Below, one piece after another: positions 22,427 to 33,436 of a stretch of DNA of 64,000 nucleotides (positions within the stretch are counted from its first letter, which is position 1; each line of letters starts with the position of its first letter). The notes beneath the pieces were generated by a model, which saw only the letters and a list, made by a program, of their open reading frames with translations, searched no databases and was not told the origin of the DNA. Source of the stretch: Lycium barbarum. Its lineage: Eukaryota; Streptophyta; Magnoliopsida; Solanales; Solanaceae. The stretch spans positions 1,240,001 to 1,304,000 of the forward strand of contig NC_083346.1 in NCBI RefSeq assembly GCF_019175385.1, written 5' to 3'. The translations under genes were made by a program, and so were the position numbers.

Positions 22427-23385
22427 GAAAGTATAGTATTGTTCTCATTTTTGAAGAAAAAAGAGACGAAAGGGGAAAACTTATTGTCTTATAACAGATG
22501 AGAACTTCTCAAGAATTTTTTTCATATATTAAGACAATTCAAGGAAGCCGTTCAAGTAATTTTCCATGTGTCCAAGGGAGATCTAAAAGTATGGATTATA
22601 AATTAATTAGTGTTACTAGAAACAGAATCCCCCATCCCTGATTCTCTCCAATCAACTGGAATATCTCTTTTAGGCCCCTCTATTTTTGTCTCTATTTCCC
22701 TCCAACCTGCAGCACTTCTTTCTCTTTACCCGATAGACGAGTAAAGGATGACCAGAACCTCCCTTGTTGACATCAAAGTCTTCATTCTGGCACACATTTG
22801 GAAGAAAAGATAAGCCCTCAGCTTCACTGCGATGTAACACACAGCGGAGGAAAAGAGCCAGGGCTTCCAGGAAGGGGAGGTAAGAGAAGCGTGTTCTCTG
22901 AAGTGACTTCCAGTTCCAGCCAGCATCACGAGTTTTTGAAAGAGGACAGTAGAAAACCCCAACTATTGATCCTGCCTCCATCTCTTAGTTGGCCCCAAAA
23001 TCATCATTAGTTCAAGAAACTTGACAGATGAATCCATTTTCTACTGGCATATTAGGAGGCTTCCATTATTCTCTTGGTGTGTTTGCTTCTTTTGTGATTA
23101 AACAAACCAACTAACACATCCGTATCTATCCACAACAGGATATAGTTCTCTTAAACAGTTATATAAAATAGTCTAAGATCAAACAAAAACTTGACAACAC
23201 AAAAAGACTACAACAAATATGTTTTCACGAATTGAATAGAACCCAAGTTACACAAACACACAAAATATTAAGGCGCATGAAGTCCATTGCTTGATTCAAT
23301 AGTCAATTATGTGCCTGTTCTTTTTTCCTTTAGCATTTTCCCCATCAAAGTTCTTCACCTTGGAGAGTGGAAGGTTTTAAAGTAC
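22427..23385. other. Unassigned stretch, possible gene relic on the minus strand
   Basis: The composition is more balanced than in the neighbouring A/T-rich DNA. A minus-strand open frame of 103 residues (22670-22981) contains LEALALFLRCVLHRSEAEG but matches no family I know, and two other frames are partly open over the same bases. It might be a duplicated gene fragment. No clear splice structure ties it to the exon-like block at 23386-23544. Confidence 0.3.
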
Positions 23386-23544
23386 CTGATTTTCTTCCAT
23401 CGGCGCATCATTGATGTCAGGTTTTTCATCACAATTATCAGCTTGAGATGTTGGCTCCCCCGTATTTGCATCAGCCTCCATTGGTTTAGCTTCATCCTCA
23501 TCCTGGTCTGATATTTCATTCTTTTGATCTTCAAGCAGAGCGAT
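23386..23544 (-). pseudogene. Orphan exon-like block encoding an acidic peptide
   Basis: On the minus strand 53 codons are open without a stop (DQDEDEAKPMEADANTG then EPTSQADNCDEKPDIND), bounded by AG before and by CAG|GTACTT after, in phase 0 on both sides. The acidic, disordered composition resembles linker regions of nuclear proteins, but I cannot name the gene. No upstream or downstream exons are recognisable, so this is most likely an isolated exon left by duplication, or a weak chance match. Confidence 0.3.
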
Positions 23545-23693
23545 CTATCTCAACCATTTTAAAAATGAAAATTATTATCACTTCTTTTTTTGATAGGGAT
23601 TAGTGAAAATATGAAAATTATTATCAATTGGCAAACAGCAGAACTATTCCGTTTCTGACGTACCAGAAGCAACCCCTGACTGAGGGAAAATAT

Positions 23694-23890
23694 ACAAAAG
23701 GGTGTAATTACACCCAATTCTCAACTCCTCTCCCCCCCTTGAAAATTTGAGAGTGTAATTACACCATCTCAATTACACTCAATTCCTATATAACTGTGTA
23801 ATTAGTTGGTCAAACAAATTGGCCAAACTGTGTAATTACACTCAATTACACCTAATTCCAATTACCTTGGTGGTTTTCCAAACAGGCCCT
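23694..23890. mobile_element. MITE relic with TGTAATTACAC repeats
   Basis: GGGTGTAATTACACCC and repeated TGTAATTACACTCAATTACAC phrases run up to TTTTCCAAACAGGCCCTTAA, the usual end of PIF/hAT-like MITEs in plants. The ends are not a clean inverted pair. Confidence 0.45.
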
Positions 23891-23987
23891 TAATTAACTT
23901 TTCTGTTCACGCTTCAGTGAGAAAGTGAACAGAGTTTCTAAGCATACCAAATTAAGTCCTTTTTCTTGTTGTTTGTTTTGTTTGCAG

Positions 23988-24038
23988 TTTCTTGATGATG
24001 ATAACAAAGTGCCATCTGGAGATCAACTATACATTTGA
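23988..24038 (+). pseudogene. Possible terminal exon of an unidentified gene
   Basis: After TTTGTTTGCAG, 16 codons are open to a TGA: FLDDDNKVPSGDQLYI. The counterpart in duplication copy 2 (about 29384-29436) has lost the frame through a small deletion and a stop. The upstream exons are not present in the window, so this looks like a duplicated gene 3' end. The family is unknown to me. Confidence 0.35.
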
Positions 24039-25263
24039 AATCAAGAAAGAATGGCAGGAAAAATGAATGAAGACGCCATGACATGAATCGTTGCTCCCAT
24101 ACTAATTCTTGTTTCCATTCTTGGTAATTATCTGAGTCTTTTTTTTCCTGCTAGTTTTACAAAAGAGAAAAAGGAGGGGGAAAAGAGAAAACAACGTGCT
24201 ACAATTGATTGTGTTATCAAAAGCTCTCTTTTCTGCCTTCTCTCCATCAAGTTTCATATGCATAAGTGTGCTTTTTGAATGTTGTAAAACTGTGAAGTAA
24301 TCTTTTCAAGAATGTAGAGATTTTGTTCATCAAATTCCATATTTTTTTCTTCCATTTTCTCAATTATGATATGACTTCCTTTTACTTACCTTAAAACCAA
24401 AGTTTGTCAAATTTAGGTTCTTTAACTACTATTTTCCCTTGACTTTAGTCACTTTATTATATTCGTTTAGCTTTCTCAACCACTTCTCCCACCTTCTTTT
24501 ACCCCATAATTGAACTTGACAATTTATGCATTGGCATGTTTGCTCATGATCTGAATGTTCCCCTCCAAGATCGGGTTCGAACCCCACCGTACACAAAAGT
24601 CTGCTAGTGGAAAAGGGTAGAAGGGCAGACTCATCATCCATCGGGCTTCAAATTGTGGGTCACTGGTCTCAGGAATTTCTCGGTTACAAGGAAAATGTTA
24701 GCTTTCAAGGCTTTGGTCTAGTGATAATAGTGCAACACATGATGTGTAGGTTGTTTTGACAAAATACTTTTGAGGAAACCAAAAGAGAAGAATCAATCGC
24801 AGAATAACATAGTCAAAAGAAAAGTTTGAAGTTGATAGTTCACAACGAATAACCAAAATGGAGACCACTTGGTTTGCTTCTTTCAATGGCAGTGGGCATT
24901 CCACTTATTTCAATATTCATAAAACATAAAAGGTTTCTTTAGGATAAGGATTTTAGGTTCTTCACGGCGATTTAACTTATATATACTGACAATATAAATA
25001 ACTTTTATATTGTCAGTATATTTAGCGGATTACTTTTTTAATGACTATTAGATTGTTCTCACATAAATTCTACTGAAAAAGAATAAGGTAAAATTAAATG
25101 GTCGTTATGTAGAATAATTTAGTTCGAATTTAATAATGAAATCATGAGAGTTGGATTGGTGGGTTGATAATTTAAAAATTGCAAGTCTATTTTCATAGCT
25201 TATTATTTTATCTGGCCAGTTTTGTAGAAGTTATCCTATTCAAGTCAACCTTCAAACTTGGAA

Positions 25264-26742
25264 GGGAAAAGGTACAAATACACCCTTTAAATTTGCGATT
25301 TAGAGCAAATATATCTAGTGGCGGATTCAAAATTTTATACAAGCTGGTTCAGTATAAGACTATAGCAGTCAATTATATAAATCTCACCGTTATACAGAAT
25401 TTGCTTAAACACTCTTTTATTGTTCGTGATTTGACCTCAAAATGGATTCGTTTTCGCTATTTTTTTAATACAAAGTTGGGATTTTTGTTTTTAATAAAGT
25501 CTATTTTCTTTCTTTTTTAAGATTTATCTATATATATTCACAATTTTCTTCAAAAATTTACTACTTTTAGCAAAAACTTTAACCAACTTAAAAAACTGAT
25601 AACTCTAAGAAATTTAACATACAAAGCTGTTACAAACAAAAAATATTGTTAAAAAAGGATTTATGAACTAAACTAATTGATTCAAACGATTAAAGCAAAT
25701 GAAATAATACACCAAACAAAACCTTTCAGTATAACAAAAATTAATAATTGCAACATAAACTAAATTTGATCAACAAATTACTTGTAATTTGGACAAGACA
25801 CGCTGTTTTAGTAAAATCCACAAAGAGAACCAAAATTCAATTTGTAAAAAGGTTTAATTTTTTTGATGTAAAATAGAGTAATATAAATAGTAGCTTTTAT
25901 TGAAATTTGAGCAAAGAAAGCAAATTATAAAGGAAGCAGTAAATAAATACAAAATAGAAAATAAGTGCAACAAGAAGTAAAATATTACGAGTATACAAAA
26001 GTGATGAACTAGAACATGAATTATGCTTGTGTCAAGTGGGTTCAGGTCCTTTACTATGTACGATTTTCATGTTTTTCTAACTGAGCTCATAGGTAGAAAT
26101 AAGTAATTTTTTTGTTGAAGTGGGTTCAACTTAACCTCTTCCTATAAGGTGGGTTTGCCCCTGGATATATCACTCGTTAAAAAAGTGGTGCATAATATCT
26201 TTCCCCTTACAAAAATCCCAATTTTTGCTAACAGAATTTTTTAAGAAAATCATTTAGCTTTTTTTTTTAATTTTTTATTAAAGAAATGTCACGTAGCTTT
26301 AAAAAAAAATAAGTCTATCCATTTTTCTGTAGACTTATTTTTTTAAAGCCACGTGACATTTCTTTTTGTGGGTCGGGTCTGGTTCGTTTAAAAAATGAAG
26401 TGAGCTTATTTTTTTTTAAAGCCAAGGATATATTTGTTTTAAACGAACCAGAAAACTCACTAGAAAAAAATTGGCTCTTTGATTTTAAAAAATAAGTTTA
26501 CTTAAAAAAGTGGATATACTTATTTTTTTTAAAGTCACGTGACATTTTCTTAATTAAATGATAAGCTAAATGTTTTTCAAAAAAAAAAAAATCCTGTCAA
26601 CGAAAAGGGTATATTTGCACCGATAGTGTAATGACAGGGGTATATTTGCACCGTTTGTGTAACGACCGGGGTATATATGCACACTCTTTTAACGAAGGGT
26701 CTCTAGATTGAAAAGTTGAGGGGTATATTTGCACCTTTGTCC
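25264..26742. mobile_element. MULE-type non-autonomous element, 1479 bp, 9-bp target duplication
   Basis: AACTTGGAA flanks it exactly at 25255-25263 and 26743-26751. The ends GGGAAAAGGTACAAATACACC and (complement) GGACAAAGGTGCAAATATACC form an inverted repeat that continues for about 45 bases. Duplication copy 2 has the empty site (ACTTGGATTTCC at about 30747). It contains a nested hAT (25316-26164) and a palindromic stretch at 26283-26362 (AAGTCTA and CACGTGACATTTCT arms). There is no transposase frame. Confidence 0.85.
25316..26164. mobile_element. hAT-like non-autonomous element nested in the MULE
   Basis: TAGTGGCGGATTC at the left and GGGTTTGCCCCTGG at the right are degenerate inverted ends. 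ATATATC repeats at 25309-25315 and 26165-26171. A second copy of the family is at 44900-45824 with matching ends and internal phrases. Confidence 0.65.
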
Positions 26743-26830
26743 AACTTGGAATACTTGTTTAAAAAGGAATTGCAAGTAATTTTCCTCCGGGGTTTCCTTT
26801 TACCAACTTTTAAATTGAAAACTAATGTAA

Positions 26831-27521
26831 AACGCTAGGTGATTATTTTTTATCTCTCCAAATTTTGGTGGACAAGAATATATCTCTCCAAATTTTGGTG
26901 GATGCTTGCATTAATAGCAGATAGCAACTATTCCGTGAAGTTAGTCGAGTTGTGCACAAAATAATCCGGATACGGATATTATTAAAAAAAAAAAAAAAAA
27001 GACCATCTTTTCCATTTCTTTTGAATAAAAGAAAAGAAGTTTTGTGCTTACACAATCAAATCACTTTAATAAAACTAACATAAATAATTATCAGAAAAGA
27101 AGTGTTATTTGGTTTTGTTGGGGATCTTTTGAAGAGTCTAAATCTCAAATTTAAGGGAGTTCGGAGAAGATTTAAGGTGATTTTGTGTAAGTTTTAAAAT
27201 TTGAGCTTGAGGTAAAAAATAAATATTTCAGATTTGAGATTGAGGTTGAAGATGAACATTTCAAATTTATAACTCTTGTTATAGACTAGACATTTCAATG
27301 GTGACCTAAAGGTTAATCAATTTCTGAAGAGCTATACTTTGATAACTTTTAAAAATAATGACGACATTTAAATGGTGACCAACAGAGGGCTAAATTGTTA
27401 AAATCAGCCAACCTTTTCTGTAGTAGATGAGTGTGAATTCTGTGTCGCTGGCTGGGCCCAATAAGTGTTCCTTCAGAAATTGGGCTCATTTTCTAACAGA
27501 CCCTTCAATTTGGTTTGGGGA
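26831..27521. other. Intergenic DNA, no gene seen
   Basis: There is a short tandem duplication of TATCTCTCCAAATTTTGGTG at about 26851 and 26880, an A run at 26984-27000, and otherwise featureless A/T-rich sequence. Confidence 0.55.
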
Positions 27522-29330
27522 CACTACTAAAAAAACCGATAAAAATCGACTGATTCCGTCAGTTTTTTTGATAATTTTTTTAAATATTTTTTAATTAAGA
27601 AACCCAAAGGACTGCATAGGTTTTATTTAAGAAACCCAACGCACTGCATCTGTTTTAAAGGAAATCGACGGACTCTGTCGGTTTTTATTTTTATTATCAA
27701 AAAACCGACGAACTCCGTCGGCTTTTAGAGCAAAAAATAGTATAGATTAAAACAATGTAAGTATTTGAATAAAGAACATGAGTGGTCTAGTGGTAGAGTC
27801 CTTTAATGCCAAGGAAGATACCCCGGTTTGATTCCGAGCTGCTACATTTCACTATTTTATTTTCTCAAAAAAAAATGCGGAAAAGTGACGCGCCCAAAAC
27901 CGACAACCATAGTCCGTCGATTTCCACTGAAAAAACCAATCCTCTCTTTCCGTTAAAACAATTTATTCAAATTCTTTATAATACAATCCCTCTATTAAAA
28001 CCCTTTCTTTCCGTTAAAAGAATTTATTCAAATTCTTTCTGATACAATCCCTCTGTTAAAACCTTTTCTTCATCTTGATCATCCTTTAAACATTCACAAC
28101 ACTCCATTATTGTAATGGAGGAAGGAACTTTGGTAATTCTTTCTACTATTTCTTTCAACATTCACAATCTTCTGTCACAATTTCTTTTTCTTAATTCGTT
28201 AGTCTTTCTACTTGTTGTTTGATTTGCAGAAGATCAAGTATTTTAGTGATGGCCGTATCGAAACACAAACTGACAGGCCAGACTTATTTGATGAAGGAAT
28301 ACCCCCGTTTAATTGGACAACATCTCATGCTAAATGCAAATGAAGTAAGTTTATATTTATTTATTTTTAAGTCTTCTGTTGAATTTGCTAGTACTTTAAC
28401 AAAAAATTTAGGAATTTGATGAAAACAACTGACATTCACTCTGTTATTCAAGAATTGGATCATCTTGAGGAATTCATCTGTTATAAATGGGCTGAATTGG
28501 GTCAGTATTGGGCTAAACCCATTCCAAGCCATGACGTTAAAAAGATTTTTTTTCAAATTCTTTCTTTATTCTTGATTGGTATCCCTCTGTTAAAACCAGC
28601 TCTTTGTGAATTTTATTCAATCTTGATCATCCTTTCAAGAATGATAATAACTAGTTATTAGTTACACCCCAACTTTGCTTTAAAAATCAAACTCCTCAAG
28701 ATGGTGAAGAATGACTATTGTTCAAAGTTTAGGGGGGGTTAATTTTTAAAGCAAAGTTCAGGGGTGAAAATGATTTTCACCCATTTAGAATTTATAGCTT
28801 TGTATGCAAAAAGTTGATATCATCCACCTCATATAATAATGAACTTTGTCAAAACCATTATCACATTTCTTTATATATAATTTGAGAAATGTTTTTTCAA
28901 GTTAATAAAAGATTAGCCATTTGTTGTAATACAATACCTTCATTATTGTTATCAAAAATTTTATATGTAGATATGAAAATTTAAGTAGCTTAATTCAAAG
29001 TTCTAAAATATTAGATAAGTTCTACTGTCATTTAACTAAAAACTTAAAACTCTGAATTTTTTTTACTACATTCCTAATGTCATGACCTTATAAGGAAATA
29101 ATGAACTTATCTAAATATTAATTATAACTTTTTGATAAACATTCAAGCTTCAGAGTGAAAATGAACTACAAAAGAAATTAGAATTCGCTACAAACTTCGC
29201 TGTTAAATTGCTCGTAGCTAACACAATTTTTTTGAAAATCCGTCGCTAATCCGTTGCTAATCCCATTTAGCAACGGATTTTGTAGTTTACCACGGAATTT
29301 GTCTGTTGCTAATTCATGTTCTATTAGTAG
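27522..29330. mobile_element. Probable CACTA-type element
   Basis: The left end CACTACTAAAAAAACCG is followed by subterminal repeats with CGACGGACTCCGTCGG-like palindromes (27536-27725). The right end carries CGTTGCTAAT and AGCAACGGATTT subterminal repeats and finishes TTAGTAG at about 29330. The termini are imperfect and no clear 3-bp duplication is seen, so it could be two partial elements. Duplication B copy 2 starts immediately after the right end. No transposase is visible. Confidence 0.45.
27774..27846 (+). pseudogene. tRNA-Gly(GCC)-like pseudogene
   Basis: The A box GTGGTCTAGTGGTAGAGT and B box GGTTTGATTCC are correctly spaced, with GCC in the anticodon position. The arrangement matches plant tRNA-Gly(GCC), but the acceptor stem no longer pairs and the T-loop consensus is changed (TTTGATT), so it is not expected to be functional. 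Confidence 0.65.
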
Positions 29331-29333
29331 TAG

Positions 29334-30800
29334 CTTCTAGGCATACCAAATTAAGTCCTTTTTCTGTTGTTTGCTTTGTCTGCAGTTTCTTGATGATGAT
29401 AACTAGTGCTATTTGGAGATCAACTATACATTTGAAACCAAGAAAGAATGGCAGGAAAAATGAACGATGACGCCATGACATGAATTGTTGCCTCCATACT
29501 AATTCTTGTATCCGTTCTTTGTAATTATCTCGGTCTTTTTTTCCTGCTAGTTTTACAGAAGAGAAAAAAGAGGGGGGAAAAGATTGAAAACAACCTGCTG
29601 CAATTTATTATATGATTAAAAGTTCTCTTTTTTGCCCTTCTGTCAATCAAGTTTCATGTGCATAAGTGTGCTTTTTGAATGTTGTAAAACTGTGAAGTAA
29701 TCTTTTCAAGAATCCAGAGATTTTGTTCATCAGATTCCTTATCATTTTTCTTCCATTTTCTCAATTATGATATGTCTTCCTTTTACTTACCTTAAAACCA
29801 AAGTTCGTCAAAGTTATGTTCTTTAGCTACTTTTCTCCCTTGACTTTAGTCACTTTGTTATATTCGTTTAGCTTTCTCAACCACTTCTCCCACCTTCTTT
29901 TTCCCCATAATTGAACTTGACATTTATGCATTGGCATGTTTGCTCATGATTTGAATGTTCCCTTCCAAGAGCGGGATCGAACCCTACCTGAGACAAACGC
30001 CTGTAAGTGAAAAAGGTAAGAGGGCAAACTCATTATCCACTTAAGTTCAAATAGTGGGCCATTGGTCTTAGGAATTTCTCGATTATAAGAAAAATGTTAC
30101 TAGCTTTCGAAGGCTTTGGTCTAGTGATAATAGTGTTAACATGTGATGTGTAGGTTGTTTTAGCAAAATACTTTTAAGAAAACCAAAAGAAAATAATCGC
30201 AAAATAAAATAGTCAAAAAAATTTTTTGAGGTTGATAGTTCAATACTAACAACCAAAATGGAGACCACTTGGTTTGCTTCTTCCCATGGAAGTAGGCATT
30301 CTACTAATTTCAATATTCAAAAAACATAAAAGGTTTCTTTAGGATAAAAAATTTAGGTTCTTCGTCAGGATTTAACTTATATATATTGACAGTATAAATA
30401 ACATTTATGCTATCATTATATTTTGCGGATAACCTTTTTAATTTAAATTGACATTGTATATTAGTTAAACTCTTCCTGCAACTAACGACATAAGGCAAAT
30501 TGGAATTTCTGTCATGATTTAATGACTATTAGGTTGTTTTTACTTCTTATATACATTCTACTGAAAAGAGAATAAGGTAAAATTAAATGGCCGTTATGTA
30601 GAATAATTTAGTTCAAATTTAATAATAAAATCAAGAGAAGTGGGTTGGTGGGTTGATAATTTAAAAATTGCAAGTCTATTTTCATAGCTTGTTCTCTTAT
30701 CCCACCAGTTTTGAAGAAGTTATCCTATTCAAGTCAACATTCAAACTTGGATTTCCTCTGGAGTTTCCCCTTACCAACTTTTCAATTGAAAAAATGAACA
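29334..30800. repeat. Segmental duplication B, copy 2
   Basis: The direct counterpart of 23935-26830, about 5.4 kb away, without the MULE insertion. It lies just upstream of the decayed MBOAT gene. Numerous substitutions and small indels relative to copy 1 suggest an old duplication. Confidence 0.85.
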
Positions 30801-31187
30801 AAGACATTTGTGTAGTAGATGTAAGAATACTACTGAATAATTTTCATCTTGTCTGGGCGGACAGAGTTATATATTCAATATTTATATTGGTGAAAGATAG
30901 CAGATATTCCGTTAGAGAAATTTTCACAAAAAGTGTGCAAAGATAAGATATACGCAGACCTTACATCTATCTTTATGGAAAAGCGAGTTTGTTTCCAATT
31001 TCGGCTCACGAGAAATGTAACCGAGGCAGCAAATTGTGTGCCAAAAGTTGAAAATTATTATTCCAAAAAGTTCTTACGACATTAAGGAATACAAATTGCA
31101 ACATAATACTGCCAATGACACGTGTCGATAATCGGTTGGTTTTCCTACATACAGTATATTCTAATTTTGTGGACTGACTAAAAGAAG

Positions 31188-32675
31188 TTGGAGCAGAGAA
31201 TTTTATCATGTGTCTCCTTAATACAACTTTTTTGTGCTCTTCATTTTATCTTCTTCACATTTTGTCATCCAAAACCAAAAGGAATAAAAGGAAGAAAAAA
31301 AAATAGAAATAAAGAACAGAGTTGTAATACGGAGGGAAATATCAAGAATGTGATCAAATATTGGATAGAAGGAGAAATTGAAACTTTTATTAAGGTATGG
31401 TTATTAATTTATGCATCACTATGCTATTGCTATTTAGTATCAAAAATTCTTCCAAAAGGTTCATTTAGTCTCTTATTTTTTCTCCCTGTGATATGTTTTT
31501 TCCTCTATGTTCCTCTCAAAATTAATTCTGTTCATCTTTGTGGTAACACTGGTTTTTGTTTTGTGACCAAGGTCCACTTTCTGATTCTTCACTTTCTATT
31601 ACTAAATTTCTAATTCTTGCTTGCCTACCTATCAAGATTCAGCAAAAATCTCAAGAAAAAATTGAAATTTATGTGCAAAATGGGATTAAAAGAGGTAAAT
31701 TACATCAAAATGGTTATTTTCAGGAAATCCCATGTCCAAATTCAGCTGAAAAAGTTTCTAGTGTACAAAGTGGAAATTGTTTTTCAAAAAATGACCATTT
31801 TCAAGAAATTCCATTTCCAAATTCAGTTGATAAAACTGAAAACACCCTTTTCAAGATGGACATTTTCATGAAAGCCCATCTCAAAAATCAGCTGAAAAAG
31901 GTTCTAGTATGCAAATAGGAAAGGACTTTGCACAAACTGACCACTTTCAAGAAAGCCCAGTCCATCTTATGCAAAGTCCTACAAAAGCCAGAAACTGAAT
32001 TATGGCATAGAGACACTTCCTTTTGCTTTAATTATTAGAGTTTATGACTATAGTGAATATATGCATCCCTATATCATATTGGTGATCTATTGCTTCCACA
32101 TATACCTTTCCTTAGAAATCATTCTAGCTATTATATCAGGCTTGGCCCGTGGGCTTTTCAGGCTTCAACTCGAACCACATTTCAATGTACCATACTTATC
32201 TACCTCATTATAAGATTTCTGGGGCTGGCGCTGGAATCTCATCGTCTCTCAAATCCTTCGGCCCACTGTATACAAGCCAACTCTAAGCCTCTCCACGAAC
32301 ATTTTGGGCCGGAACTGGGCCCCACTTCCTGCCCTGATGGCTACATTCGTAGTATTGGGCCTAATGTACGAGCTGATATTTTACCATTTGGGCTAGGTTA
32401 AGCCCACTTGGGAAATAAACTGGTTCTTTTTGCTACATGGGGTGTGTTTAAACATCGAGATTTGTGTTAAGAAGGTGATTAATGGCAGGTTTAAGCTGCC
32501 GCGGATAATCGGGACGATCTTGACCGTTGGATTCGTTATGATCACGGGTTTTTGTCTATTTTTTCCGCAGTTGTTAAGGTGTAATTCTGATGTTAGTGCA
32601 TTTGGAGAGTACGAAGCTATTGGTGCATTCTTTAAGGATATCACCAAGGCTGTGAATTCAACATTTTTGAGATAA
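31188..32675 (+). pseudogene. Decayed, divergent MBOAT wax synthase / sterol acyltransferase-like gene
   Basis: Homology to the intact copies starts at about 31365 (EGEIETFIKVW) and ends at the TGA before 32675. Several lesions are visible: the homologous start codon reads ATA (31365-31367), although the frame stays open upstream to an ATG at 31188; a deletion and frame change near 31555 removes the third membrane segment; a TAA replaces the Gln of SLQDFWG (about 32211); and a TAG precedes VKPTWE (about 32396). The catalytic-His region reads GLMYEL, so that His is lost too. In place of the short linker of the intact copies there are about 350 bp of imperfect in-frame repeats (HFQEIPFPNS-like units). 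The sequence is too divergent to be a recent copy of its neighbours. Confidence 0.85.
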
Positions 32676-32685
32676 TCCATAGAAG

Positions 32686-32811
32686 TAGGGGTGTCAAATG
32701 AGCATGCTGGATTAAATTTAGATGGGCCAAAATGGATGGATCATTACCCCGTCCAAACTTGAATGAATTAGGCAAGTCATGTTTTTATGGGTTAATTTTT
32801 GCCACCCCTAG
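32686..32811. mobile_element. Short MITE (126 bp)
   Basis: TAGGGGTGTCAAATGAGC at the left and TTTTTGCCACCCCTAGC at the right are inverted ends of the family also seen at 19185-19345 and 55049-55447. It sits 11 bases after the stop of the decayed MBOAT gene. Confidence 0.6.
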
Positions 32812-33295
32812 CGAAACAAATTCACTTTTATTTGATGTAACATATACTTATACACTAGTATACCATAAGTTGTTTAGGTTCTTACGCATGTACCGTGAAG
32901 TACGTTGGAGAACATTCATAAAAAGAGCATGGAAATCTGGTTAAGTGAAATAAAATTAGGATGTCAACTCCATTTTAGTCAACAAACTTTTATTTTGCTA
33001 AAAGATAAACATGTATTTTAAATTATAACTATATACTAATTTGTACATATATCAAACCACATATTCATAAGAAATAATTTCTACATTACAATCCATGCAT
33101 AACGTGTACCTAAACCAAATTGCCCCTTAAGGCATCGTTTGGCTGATTGTATTAATCTCAACCGAACATTTTACATATAAGATAATACATTATTTGGTAA
33201 GATGCATAATGAAAATAATCGCTTGTACATAATTAATAAAGTACATATTTGATTAGCGGTATTAAATAGTACTCACATAGTCACATTTACACAAG

Positions 33296-33436
33296 CTTTT
33301 GGTTGTTTTTCCTCCATTGTTGAGAACTAAAGCAGAAATTAAAGCATGTACAGAATCTCTTGCTTTTTTAGAATTTATTAGGAATGGCACATTAATTAAT
33401 TAGTCCTACCAATATCACATGTCCACTCCTATAAGA
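33296..33436 (+). pseudogene. 3' relic of an MBOAT acyltransferase gene
   Basis: The segment matches the last about 45 codons of the intact copies (TTTTGGTTGTTTTTCC, then ACAGAATCTCTTGC, then ATCACATGTCCACTCC and a stop), with small indels that break the frame. Its details (the ACTGAATCTCTTGC block with AAGCATGTAC, and TGTCCACTCCT) are closest to the minus-strand copy 3, so it is a trace of a further copy of that subtype. Confidence 0.8.

Larger units (their letters stand above)
23935..26830. repeat. Segmental duplication B, copy 1 (split by a MULE)
   Basis: 23935-25263 and 26743-26830 align along their length with 29334-30800 in the same orientation (for example GCATACCAAATTAAGTCC and GAATGGCAGGAAAAATGAA). 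Copy 1 is interrupted by the 1479-bp element at 25264-26742, absent from copy 2. The duplicated block carries the terminal-exon-like sequence at 23988-24038 and what look like its 3' untranslated and downstream regions. Confidence 0.85.

Noticed and set aside
24560..24620. GGTTCGAACCCC resembling a tRNA B box (also at 49388 and 50207)
   Set aside because: No A box at the correct spacing; at 49388 and 50207 the phrase belongs to the arms of an inverted-repeat element.
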